NCBI GenBank assembly: GCA_030248195.1 | Contig: JASAND010031905.1 | Coordinates: 1 to 64,000 of the forward strand | Direction of reading: 5' to 3' | Length of the DNA stretch: 64,000 nt | Source: Trissonchulus latispiculum | Taxonomy: Eukaryota > Nematoda > Enoplea > Enoplida > Ironidae | Shown: positions 23,017 through 31,280 of the stretch, piece by piece | Numbering within the stretch: the stretch's first letter is position 1 | Layout: each line of letters starts with the position of its first letter | The notes under the pieces: model-generated | What the model was told of the DNA's origin: nothing | Databases searched by the model: none | What the model saw: the letters and a program-made list of their open reading frames with translations, nothing else | Translations under genes and position numbers: made by a program

Positions 23017-23043
23017 AGTTTATTTGAATAAATTTACAGTTTC
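23017..23043 (+). promoter_or_regulatory. 3' splice site and 5' leader of the GPCR gene
   Basis: ACTTTCAG ends at 23018, 25 bases before the ATG, and is conserved in copies B and C. It is read as the acceptor of a 5'UTR intron or of spliced-leader trans-splicing. A second CAG nearer the ATG exists only in copy A. Confidence 0.5.
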
Positions 23044-24141
23044 ATGGAAGTTAATTGTACCGACTGGATGCCTAACAATAATGAAATAAGCGGAGGAAGT
23101 CTGTATTTGATAGCTTTATGCTATTCGATATTAGGAGTTTCAAGTGTCGCTGGAAATATCATAGTTCTACTTGTAATTGGATTTCGCAAGGAAATGAGAT
23201 CGCCAACAAACGCGTACATTGGAAATCTAGCCGTCTCAGATATTTTAATTGCGGTGACTTCCCTGTGGTTAACTCCTTCCTATATTGTTACTGGTAACTG
23301 GAACTACGGCAGCTTGTCCTGTAAATGTTTTAATGCCATAACTACTTTGGTGATTCTAATATCATCCTTTACTTTGGTAGCCATCGCAGTTGACCGCTAT
23401 GTACTAATTATCTTCCCATTTCACACTAAGAAAAGGAAGCTAGTTTGCTGTATTGTTATCATTGTGGTATGGCTAGTTGCGGCGTGCTTTGCCATGCCTC
23501 ATGTAGCATCGGCAATTTTAGTCAGTATTCCTGGTTGCACGTTTACGCATAAGTTCTGCTTGGAAGGTTGGCAACCCAGACTTAACAGGGTACTGTACGG
23601 GGTTGGTATTTTAATCCTAAAAAGTGTGATTTGTTTGACTGTAATTGGATTCTGCTATGCTCACATAAACTGTTATCTAAACCGACAGTATGAGAGAATG
23701 CGGAAGACTCAGGGCGACAACTCTCGAATTAATGCACTGAAAAAGCGAAAGAGATTGCAACGACTTTTGATTTGCATGGTGACAGTTTATGCGGTTTGCT
23801 CGATTCCTTTGGACTGTATCAATATGATGAAAGATATCCAATGGTATTTGAAAAGTCCGAGCCTGCTAGGAAAAAGACTGAAACCGCAGATTTTTCTGGT
23901 CTGTCATTTAATCGCTATGAGCGCTCTGCTCTGGAATCCGCTTTTGTACGCATTTCTGAATGAAAATTTTAAGCGACAAATCAGAAGCTTCATGAACTCG
24001 TTCAGTGTATCACTGAACCACAGTTTGCGCCTACTCGGTCGGACATTTAGCAGTTGGACAACAAACGCTACCGACTTGGCGGCTGAAAGTCAGCCTATGT
24101 CAGCTGAAAGACCCACTGACCGTGAAAGTACAAATGTGTAG
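23044..24141 (+). CDS. Rhodopsin-family GPCR, NPY/NPF-receptor-like (copy A)
   Basis: A 365-residue seven-helix receptor in one exon. Class A landmarks are all present: GN in TM1 (N38), LAVSD in TM2 (D66), the extracellular cysteine C93, VDRYV ending TM3 (117-119), W143 in TM4, a basic third loop (KKRKRLQR), CSIP in TM6 in place of the usual CWxP, and NPLLY in TM7 (298-302). 'HLIAMS...NPLLYAFLNENFK' and 'SFTLVAIAVDRYVLII' are most like NPY/NPF-type receptors. It has an N-terminal sequon (NCT, residue 4). It would sense a peptide at the plasma membrane and signal through G proteins; the ligand is unknown. It faces the TRIM gene tail to tail. The ATG chosen is shared with copy B and follows a conserved acceptor. 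The missing TM6 tryptophan is unusual. Confidence 0.9.
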   Translation: MEVNCTDWMPNNNEISGGSLYLIALCYSILGVSSVAGNIIVLLVIGFRKEMRSPTNAYIGNLAVSDILIAVTSLWLTPSYIVTGNWNYGSLSCKCFNAITTLVILISSFTLVAIAVDRYVLIIFPFHTKKRKLVCCIVIIVVWLVAACFAMPHVASAILVSIPGCTFTHKFCLEGWQPRLNRVLYGVGILILKSVICLTVIGFCYAHINCYLNRQYERMRKTQGDNSRINALKKRKRLQRLLICMVTVYAVCSIPLDCINMMKDIQWYLKSPSLLGKRLKPQIFLVCHLIAMSALLWNPLLYAFLNENFKRQIRSFMNSFSVSLNHSLRLLGRTFSSWTTNATDLAAESQPMSAERPTDRESTNV

Positions 24142-24402
24142 TTAAATCTTAAGTCTGTGACTTTGGTCTGCATATTAAGAAAACGGTTGGTTTGACTACA
24201 CTATGATAGCAGTAATAGAACAAGAAACGCTCTGCGGGACAAGTCTCGCCGGAATTGATAATCCGGAAACTCATACAAACTCATACTGTAAATCAAAACT
24301 AGTGTTATTGACCGGCCACCTTGTGGGTCGGCCGACCGTTAGTTACTGGTAGAAGTTTTGCCTTATTTTTGGAGTATTTTCCGAAACCTTTTGCCTAAAT
24401 GA
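24142..24402. other. GPCR 3' flank
   Basis: The convergent intergenic DNA shared with copies B and C. It contains a GGTCGGCC-type inverted word. No clear AATAAA polyadenylation signal is seen close to the stop codon. Confidence 0.5.
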
Positions 24403-24700
24403 TGTGTAAGGGAAGCAGGTATAGGAAAGATTGATAAGCCTGCAATGGGAGTTCAGCTGATGGTCCCGTGGTGTAGTGGTTTAGCATGTCTGACTCTAGA
24501 GCAGAAGGGCCGTGGTTCGATCCCCGGCGGGACCAATTCTTTACTTTCAATGGTGAGTGAAAAGCTGAACCTCCCTCTTCCCTTCTCTCTTCTAGGTCCT
24601 GGTTTCGTGGGTACGAGGGTGCCTGACGCCTCCCGTTCGGGCTTGTCCTTGGTTTCTTCCTGATCCGCCAGCCCTGGTAGAAGCGCTACATTAGTAGTTA
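24403..24700 (+). mobile_element. tRNA-derived SINE-like insertion, present only in the left arm
   Basis: About 300 bases lie between ...CCTAAATGATG and ...TTATTCGTG. In copies B and C these flanks are directly joined (...AAATGATGAGTAGTTATTCG), giving an empty site. The insert holds a tRNA-like head (24462-24534), a unique body, and a tail with AGAAGCGCTACATTAG, similar in style to the AAGCGCTAT tails of some SINE/LINE families. The SINE class is inference; the presence/absence is seen directly. Confidence 0.6.
24462..24534 (+). tRNA. tRNA-like sequence, Trp-type body with CTA anticodon (probable SINE head)
   Basis: The 7 bp acceptor stem is perfect (GGTCCCG/CGGGACC), and the A-box and B-box (GGTTCGATCC) are good. 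The anticodon region TCTGACTCTAGAGCAGA closely follows that of eukaryotic tRNA-Trp (TCTGACTCCAGATCAGA), but the anticodon at 24496-24498 is CTA, which would read UAG. Two defects argue against a working tRNA: an A-G mismatch closing the anticodon loop and one extra base (T) bulged in the T stem. It is absent from the other two copies of the locus. Confidence 0.5.
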
Positions 24701-24754
24701 GTTGTTATTCGTGCTTATGTTATGTATAACAGATAATATCACGAATTGGCTTGA

Positions 24755-24895
24755 TACAGTCGATCGGCTGTTTCTGACCCTGTCGGCTGATTGGCAGTGC
24801 TGATTGGTTGCCCGGCCGGATTGGCTGGACTGGGCCGGCCGGATTGACTGGGCTGGGCCGGCCGGTTTCTAACCAGTGATACCGGCGACCACCAA
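24755..24895. repeat. GGCCGG-rich short repeat between the convergent genes
   Basis: Words such as GGCCGGCCGG and ATTGGCTG recur several times. The same block follows the TRIM stop codon in copies B (about 50320-50440) and C (about 56400-56545), so it is ancestral. The unit number differs between copies. Confidence 0.6.
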
Positions 24896-25004
24896 AAGTA
24901 CTCGAAACAGAAACAGCTAGCGTTCAAGTATATGATAATATAACAATAAGAATCATGACACAAACAATCATCTACAGAATGCACAGCTTAGTTTTGTGAT
25001 TGCC

Positions 25005-26969
25005 TTACAGGTATTCTATCCGCCAAATACTGTCAAGCCGTGTGTCATGCATGTAAAGGTACTGTTCAGAGAATTTTAGTGTAGTCTTCAGCACCGCAAT
25101 ACTGTACATTCCTCCTTCGACGAAGGCGGAAGGAAACGGTATTTGTTTCAGGAATTTTCCTTCCAAATTGAAGAACTGAATTCGTTTGTTTCCGGAATCG
25201 GCCACTGCCAAATGGCCGTAGTTATCGATGGCGATTCCGCTGGGATTCAGGAAACAGCCCGGAGTTACGCCTTCCTTGCCCACTCGTTGAACCACATGAG
25301 CTTGACTGTTGAAAATCATCAGACAATGCTGTGACCTGTCGATCACAAATAGCAGATCTTTGTGCTGAGCTTCCGGCACAAAGTCTGCTATGGTCAGCAT
25401 GGCGTGGAAGTTGAATTTTCGCATCATTTCCTGATCCTCTTTGGGACCCTGCTCTGCGGTTGTTTCCAGCTCGGAGTACTCGCAGATGCAGGTTTCGTCT
25501 GCAATAAACAGCTTTCCTCCGTCGCATCGTAGGGCCACCGTTCCACTGGAGCTATTTAGATGGGAGACCTTCAGAGAAGCAACCGGCTGGTGAGTTATGG
25601 TGGAGTAGCGCCGAACCTGCAGGGATCTTGATACCTTCAGACTTGGAAGTTCGACATTTGTCTGAGGCGCTTCAGATACATACAAATGGCCGGTGTCTGA
25701 AATTGTTAGGGCTTGGAAGCTTCTCAGACCCCCGTCAAATAGCATCACCGGTTGTTTGTTGGTTGCGCCCGATCTGGCATCGATACTACAGACTTCATCA
25801 GCAGAAATTAGTTGTTTTTTCAGGAGGTAGACTTGTCCCTTTCTCACGGCAATCTCTCGCGTTCCTGGTACACTTCCCACCAGTTCCCAGCCTTTGTGAA
25901 GATAGCTTGGCACTATTTTAGGATACATGTTATTGAGCAGTTGCAGGGCATTTCTCATATCACTTTCAGGATAGCTGATGATTTTGCAGTCCGCCAGCGT
26001 AGAATCTCCAGCGGTATTCCACAGCTGGCGAAGATATGCAAAGTAGCCTGCGTTCATTTCACTAGGCAATATAGTAGTTTCCGTTCCGCCTAGTGTACTC
26101 TCGAATTCATCCTTTAGTTCATTCATTTGGGCCAGCCATGCGTTCAAGTTCAGCATAGTTCCTTCGCCATGTTGCAGGCATTCTGTAGCAATTTTGTCGG
26201 TCTCCTCCAGAAATACTTCTCGTTTTTCCTTTAGAATTCGATCAAGGTCATCGAAATATCGATTGATTGATTCTGCCACGTTGTGTTGCATTTCGGTTAT
26301 CAGAATCTGACTTTGCTGTGCCTTCTCAATTTTCGACTCAATTTTAGCCGTTTTCAGGTTGAGTGTGTCGTAGATAGACTTCAGCTTTGCTTGTTTCTCT
26401 GTTGCAAACTGGGAAACTGTCGTAACAGTCACGTGACCAGCGTGTCTGTCTTTGCACTGTCGATTGCCGCAAACAGGAGACGCACACTGTGAACAAAAGT
26501 GCTCTATTTTTTCAAAGTGTACTGGACAGTAGAGAAAGGCGAGTCGCTTTATCTGTTTAGGTTCCAAAACAATTTGCTCAATTTTCAACAAAATGTGTTT
26601 CCCATTTGCATGATAGATCGATGCCATATGACTCTGACAAACTACATCACCACAATGCAGGCACAAAGCCTCCGGTCCTTTGACACAAAAGAAGCATTTT
26701 GGAGCCTCCTGCTCGTCTTGACACAGGCTTAGACATCGCCTGAAAGATTGCATCACAAATCCGCAGCTAAGATCACTGATATCCTTTTCACTTTGCAGTA
26801 GGACTGGGGCCTCGCATCGAGGGCATCCTAGCACCTTTTCATTGGCCAGAAGCAGTCTTCTAAGACAGGACTGACAGAAAGTGTGAAGACAGGGGAGCGT
26901 CTTGGGACCTTTGGCGGCGCTCCGGCAGAGGTGACACACCAGAACCCTGTGTAACTCGGATGCCAGCAT
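25005..26969 (-). CDS. TRIM-type RING/B-box/coiled-coil/NHL protein (copy A)
   Basis: 654 residues in one exon. The RING finger has zinc ligands C12, C15, C27, H29, C32, C35, C49 and C52. Two B-box-like zinc modules follow (about 92-125 and 148-179), then a coiled coil (about 185-295), then a C-terminal beta-propeller-type region. The best NHL repeats are at about 530-610, around 'NPSGIAIDNYGHLAVADSGNKRI'. Order and length fit the TRIM2/3/32/71 group, which are E3 ubiquitin ligases that often bind RNA or cytoskeletal partners through the NHL domain; the substrate here is unknown. It converges on the GPCR gene. The ATG follows a conserved acceptor (TTTTATTTCAG) by 29 bases. I cannot assign it to one vertebrate orthologue. 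Confidence 0.92.
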   Translation of the reverse strand: MLASELHRVLVCHLCRSAAKGPKTLPCLHTFCQSCLRRLLLANEKVLGCPRCEAPVLLQSEKDISDLSCGFVMQSFRRCLSLCQDEQEAPKCFFCVKGPEALCLHCGDVVCQSHMASIYHANGKHILLKIEQIVLEPKQIKRLAFLYCPVHFEKIEHFCSQCASPVCGNRQCKDRHAGHVTVTTVSQFATEKQAKLKSIYDTLNLKTAKIESKIEKAQQSQILITEMQHNVAESINRYFDDLDRILKEKREVFLEETDKIATECLQHGEGTMLNLNAWLAQMNELKDEFESTLGGTETTILPSEMNAGYFAYLRQLWNTAGDSTLADCKIISYPESDMRNALQLLNNMYPKIVPSYLHKGWELVGSVPGTREIAVRKGQVYLLKKQLISADEVCSIDARSGATNKQPVMLFDGGLRSFQALTISDTGHLYVSEAPQTNVELPSLKVSRSLQVRRYSTITHQPVASLKVSHLNSSSGTVALRCDGGKLFIADETCICEYSELETTAEQGPKEDQEMMRKFNFHAMLTIADFVPEAQHKDLLFVIDRSQHCLMIFNSQAHVVQRVGKEGVTPGCFLNPSGIAIDNYGHLAVADSGNKRIQFFNLEGKFLKQIPFPSAFVEGGMYSIAVLKTTLKFSEQYLYMHDTRLDSIWRIEYL

Positions 26970-27000
26970 ATCTCGATTAGCATGAAAGAAGGTAGATCCT
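26970..27000 (-). promoter_or_regulatory. 3' splice site and 5' leader of the TRIM-NHL gene
   Basis: On the minus strand, TTTTATTTCAG ends at 26999, followed by a 29-base leader to the ATG. The same acceptor and leader precede copy B (AG at 48214-48215). This indicates a 5' intron or trans-splice acceptor. Confidence 0.55.
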
Positions 27001-27184
27001 GAAATAAAACTTAGAAAAAATTAAGGATTGTGCATAAGTATACTCTATCTTTATCAGGCTTATTGCTTTTACTAGGTAAACAGTCAAGTGAAAAGTTTCA
27101 GCAACATGGGTTCCATGCAGCGAAACTGGCTATGACAGAATATGGATACAAATGAAATATTATTAACTGATGTTGATATGATAT

Positions 27185-27960
27185 CAGGGCCGATGTTATC
27201 AAAACTTGTTTGAGTTTAACCGGATTCAACCCTAAAATTTTGGGGTTGCCTAAACCCCACTGCTCAACCCAGTGTTATCAAACATTTTTAAGGTTGGGTT
27301 AGCTTAACCCGAGTTGAACTGTTTCAACCCGGATTTGAACCCAGTTTTCAAAACAAACAGAGCGGTATCATGAACAATACTGCTGCAGCCGTGTAGCATA
27401 AAATTGGCATTCACGCAACAAGTTATGTATGTACATAGCGATAAATAATTAGTTGAATCAATGCAAATGGCTGAGTGTTTTATTTGCTAGCATAAAAAGA
27501 AAGCAAAAATTAAGGAACAAATTTTATAAAAAAGACTGGTTCAGCGATCTTTTCACTTTATTTCTAACCTGCTACTTTTGTTTTAATTTCTCCATGATAT
27601 GTTTTATGAAAATATTGAAAGATCCTTAGTATTTAAAATTCGACTATTCCTATTGCAGTTCGTCAGCTATAGCAAAAACTAGAACGAAAGTATGGCTCTT
27701 CGTTATCTCAACTCGGGTAGAAATCGCAACTCTTCTAGCTGAAGAGGGCTGCGATTCTGCGATTTCAACCCGAAAATGAACCCAAATTTCATCCCTGATC
27801 TAATGACAACATTGGGTTAAAACTCAAACCTAATTTCAATCCCAACCCTGCTGTTTCAACCCGGGTTTATTCAACCCTGTTTTGATATCACGGCATCGAA
27901 AATTTTTCAGCCTAATTTCAAGTTTCAACTTAGGCTGAGATGCTCGATAACATCGGCCCC
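27185..27960. mobile_element. GGGTT/AACCC word-rich MITE (left arm)
   Basis: The termini GGGCCGATGTTATC and GATAACATCGGCCC are inverted repeats. Near both ends the words GGGTTGAACCC, GGTTGGGTTAGC and TTCAACCCGG recur many times on both strands, while the middle is ordinary AT-rich DNA. No coding capacity. The copy in the right arm is at 47282-48023, and a related half-element is at 35894-36075. Confidence 0.75.
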
Positions 27961-28061
27961 ATTAGTTCATAATTCTGCTGTTATTGCGAATATTAATGCT
28001 AATTATTTTGTGTAATCTTGAACTCATGCAAACATGTTTTCTCACGAAAATGAAAGAAAGC

Positions 28062-28294
28062 TTACTTAGGAGAATCGGGTTGCAAAAGATTCTCCTAAGC
28101 TAGGAGTGCTATCCACCACTCCTAACTTTTCTCCTAAGTTGGCTGAGTTTAGGAGCAGCACCAGCTAAACTTAGGAGAAATCTTTTGAAACGAGTTTAGG
28201 AGGTCTCCTAACTTCCTCCTAGACAACTCCCAGACATCCTCCTAATTACCCTCCTAGGAGGGCACTTAGGAGAATCTTTTGCAACGCGGCCCTG
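28062..28294. mobile_element. CTCCTAAG word-rich MITE, left arm only
   Basis: About 230 bases in which CTTAGGAG/CTCCTAAG-type words occur more than a dozen times. Ends carry GTTGCAAAAGATTCTCCTAAG-type inverted repeats, and the outer end reads CAGGGCCGCGTTGCAAAAG. The corresponding place in the right arm (about 47090-47190) lacks it. Confidence 0.7.
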
Positions 28295-28388
28295 TTTTTC
28301 TCAGACATGGTTGAAATAATTAAGCTAGTTTCTGATCGCACTACTAGTCAGATAGAACACCTGTTGTAGCAGGTTTGAAATTAATTAC

Positions 28389-29015
28389 TTAATTAATACC
28401 TTTTCCTTCGTATTTCTTGATTAAGTCTTTCACTTTCTCGTTTAGCAGAGATCTGTCTCTGGAGAAGGTATCCACAATTAATCTTAGACATTCTGAGACA
28501 AAAATGCTTTCGTCGGAATAGGCTAGCAGATCGAGCAGTTCAGGATCTGACGTTTCTTCCACCTCCAAATTCATTATAGTCATCTGTTCGGTTAGCTCTT
28601 TCTCAAAGGACGCCAAGTCTATCTTGCAGTTTAACTGTTGCACGGCATACAGTGCTTGTAGGTACTTTAAGGCAATGGCAGGAATTGTTATCATTTCCTG
28701 GTTTGTTAGTCTCAAGCGGAACTCTGGGAAACAATTAACATAAACCCAGAGATCTCGCATAGACTTCTGAGAATATAAAGTGTTTGTGTCTTTTTTTGTC
28801 ATGAGGTCCTTGTAGATAGTTTCTGGAATCTGGGATTTGATGCCATCCCGATACCGTTCCAGTAAAGTGGTAATCTCGGTCTTATTCGTTTCCAGGTTTT
28901 CCCACAGCTTTGACACAACTGTAGCTACTTTTCGATTAAATCTGACTGTAGTCTGATCGTCACTCATTATTATTTTCTGAAACAAAGCAAAAAGATCATC
29001 ACTCAAATTCTGCAT
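28389..29015 (-). CDS. Unrecognised helical protein (copy A, intact)
   Basis: An open frame of 208 residues that I cannot assign to a family. It is rich in Leu, Glu and Lys with heptad-like stretches and predicted to be mostly helical, with no signal peptide, membrane segment or cysteine motif. 'SMRDLWVYVNCFPEFRL' is the most distinctive segment. The true start is probably Met17 (28967, MSDDQ...). The first Met is GTG in copy B, and a TTTGCTTTGTTTCAG acceptor ends 10 bases before the Met17 codon, identical in both arms. The C-terminal half is conserved in the other arm with few replacements, while the N-terminal half there is frameshifted. It lies on the same strand as the TRIM gene, about 1.4 kb upstream of it. 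Confidence 0.7.
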   Translation of the reverse strand: MQNLSDDLFALFQKIIMSDDQTTVRFNRKVATVVSKLWENLETNKTEITTLLERYRDGIKSQIPETIYKDLMTKKDTNTLYSQKSMRDLWVYVNCFPEFRLRLTNQEMITIPAIALKYLQALYAVQQLNCKIDLASFEKELTEQMTIMNLEVEETSDPELLDLLAYSDESIFVSECLRLIVDTFSRDRSLLNEKVKDLIKKYEGKGIN

Positions 29016-29464
29016 AACTGGAAAGCCATAGCCAAATTGTGGAGTAACAGTTAATCTTGATTAATTAAAAGTTTGATGTTAACTGGAAAGGGAAACGGAA
29101 TGGTACAGGTTGGTGCGAGTTGTTTCCACTCTACACCTTTAGGCGGCACACAGGATAACAAATTTTTGTTTTATAGCTATGCTGTTTTCTAATAGATTTG
29201 AAGACTAGTTCTGTTTCTTATAATCGGCTGGACGTTGTCAGCCTATGGATCGAGTGGGGAACTGAATCGAGTTTATTTGGATGGTCTGATACAACGTGCA
29301 GGGGTGGGGCAGTTTGCGTGCGTTCTGTAGACAGACTGATGGACGTGGAACGAAATTGTTCGGTCCGTGCCGTCCCGTCCCACATTAAATTTGTTTGTCC
29401 CGTCACTTGGGATCCTCAGTCTCGCAAACTTGTAAATCCTATCCCGTAAAATCCTGCATCATTT
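29016..29464. other. Noncoding stretch upstream of the 208-residue gene
   Basis: Mirrored at about 45955-46390. It contains CCGTGCCGTCCCGTCCC, related to the CCCGCCCCGTCCCGCGG patch at 31700-31760, so both may be ends of one more word-rich element. The open frames across it differ between arms. Confidence 0.4.
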
Positions 29465-29720
29465 TGTAATTATCTAATTAATTAAGATTAATATAAATTA
29501 ATGAAATACAAAATTTTGAAATATAAAAATAAATAATATATAATATACTATAATATATAATATAATATGTATTAATTAATAATATATATTATATTAATAT
29601 ATATTATTATATTATTGTATATTATATTATTATATCATTGCAATATTATTATATTATATATTATTATATATTGTGTATTATTATATTATTACTATATTAT
29701 TATATTATTATAATATATGT
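29465..29720. repeat. AT-only low-complexity tract (TAATA/TATTA)
   Basis: Roughly 250 bases made almost only of TAATAT, TATTAT and ATATAT words, able to fold on itself. Mirrored at 45670-45930. Confidence 0.9.
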
Positions 29721-29852
29721 AAATATACCATATTTAATTTTGATTTCGAGATATTCTAGTTTCTCGAAAGAACCGAAAGCTTTTTGTTTCCATTTTAGCG
29801 AATAGGTTCTGCAGCCAGGTTTATAAATAAATATCAAGTTGATAAGTCATAT

Positions 29853-30678
29853 AGAGATGAGATCAGGGCCGAATTTTCAGGCCCGGCCCGGCCCGGCCCT
29901 GTTCAAATTTTAGGTCTGCCCGGCCCGGCCCGGCCCTGTGTCAAACATTTCAGGCCCTGGCCCGGCCCGGCCCTGAGTGCCGTTTACGTCTGCGCGGCCC
30001 GGCCCGGCCCTGAAAAGCCCTGATTTTTTAAAAAATTCTTCTATGGCGTTTTGAGACGTGTACAATCATGTGTTCTGCTTCACTAAACTATTTTCGGGAC
30101 CCAAAGTATATACATGTTCTCTCAATGCATAACGAATGTTTAGAATTCAGAATTCCACCCTACTAAGGAAATTAGTCAAGAGAATAATAAATCGGAGGAC
30201 TAAATTAGCCCGAGTTCGAATTACCGAAGTGGTTTATTGTTTTAATGAGTTTAAAATAGTTACATACGGTTGAATTTTGGTTACTCAAAAGCAGACACAA
30301 ACAAACACAAACAGGCACTCATTATCAACTAAAATTTCGAAAAACCGTATGCAAACTCAAACAATATTTGGCACATGCAGTCTCATTTGGTGCAAAGAAA
30401 GCAAGAAATTTGAAGTCAGGAAGGCAAACACAATTATTAGAATTGGAAAGTGTACATGTGCAATAGATTAATATGTAAAAAACGTCAGGGCTTGGCAGGG
30501 CCGGACAGGGCCGGGCCGGGCCGGGCTTTTTCCGTTGGGAGCTGCGCGGCCCGGCCCGGCCCTTATTAATTTTATTTTCAGGCCCGGCCCTTCCCGGCCC
30601 TGACTGGATATCAGGTCTGCGCGGCCCGGCCCGGCCCGTCGGGCAGGGCCGGGCTTTCTCGGCCCTGATCTCATCTCT
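29853..30678. mobile_element. GGCCC word-rich MITE (left arm)
   Basis: Perfect 20-base terminal inverted repeats, AGAGATGAGATCAGGGCCGA, close an 826-base element. Both end regions are packed with GGCCCGGCCC words (about 120-180 bases each), while the centre is normal AT-rich DNA. The TAGAGATG start is of hAT type. The target duplication is not clean. The frames read as Gly/Pro/Arg-rich proteins here are artefacts of the repeat. Confidence 0.8.
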
Positions 30679-30825
30679 AAGTCAAGTTCAAGTTCGTCTC
30701 GTCTCTAATCGATTTGAAAAGGCAATCTTAATACCGCTTGTTGATATTTCGTTAGTTTCACTACTTACTTACGTGTTAATGACGCAAAATAGCTTTGTAT
30801 TGTAAAGAAGTCAAAGTGTGTGTAC

Positions 30826-31272
30826 TAGAGATGAGGACGAGCCGAACTTTTCCGGCTCGGCTCGGCTGGGCTCGCGAAAAAATGAGGTTGGCTCGGCTCT
30901 GCTCGGCTCGCCAAGCTTGAAATTCGCTTGCAAGGTATTAAAAAAGTTAAAGAAAATTTAAAATTAGGATGCAAAATTAAGAACTAAAAACAGTCTTCAC
31001 TGATGGTCATTTTGTTTGAAGAAGTTCTGAAATATGACAAGGAAATTTGGTTGAATTCCGATTTTTGGTTTTTGTCGGCTCGGCTCGGCTCGGGAGACAT
31101 TGTTACCGGCTCGGCTCGGGAGACATTGTTACCGGCTCGGCTCGGGAGACATTGTTACCGGCTCGGCTCGGGAGACATTGTTACCGGCTCGGCTCGGGAG
31201 ACATTGTTATCGGCTCGGCTCGGCTCGGCTCGCCGAGCCGTGCCGCGCCGCGACCCAAAATCCTCATCTCTA
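30826..31272. mobile_element. GGCTCGG word-rich hAT-type MITE with a 26 bp internal tandem repeat (left arm)
   Basis: Ends TAGAGATGAGGA and its inverse. An exact 8 bp target duplication GTGTGTAC lies at 30818-30825 and 31273-31280, which with the TAGAGATG start points to the hAT superfamily. Both ends are built of GGCTCGG words. At about 31079-31215 a 26-base unit (GGCTCGGCTCGGGAGACATT plus GTTACC) repeats five times. No transposase; the apparent frames over it are repeat artefacts. Confidence 0.85.
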
Positions 31273-31280
31273 GTGTGTAC

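Noticed and set aside
24462..24534. A functional amber-suppressor tRNA
   Set aside because: The anticodon-stem mismatch, the T-stem bulge and absence from sister copies make a SINE head more likely; kept only as a tRNA-like call.
25222..26732. Several plus-strand and alternative frames inside the TRIM gene
   Set aside because: Shadow frames of the 654-residue coding sequence, with no motif of their own.
30468..30674. Gly/Pro/Arg-rich frame, and similar ones at 44616-44944
   Set aside because: Artefact of the GGCCC word repeat at the ends of a MITE.
31079..31215. Regular short repeats considered as a CRISPR array
   Set aside because: The 26-base units are directly adjacent with no unique spacers, lie inside a hAT MITE in an animal genome, and have no cas genes nearby.
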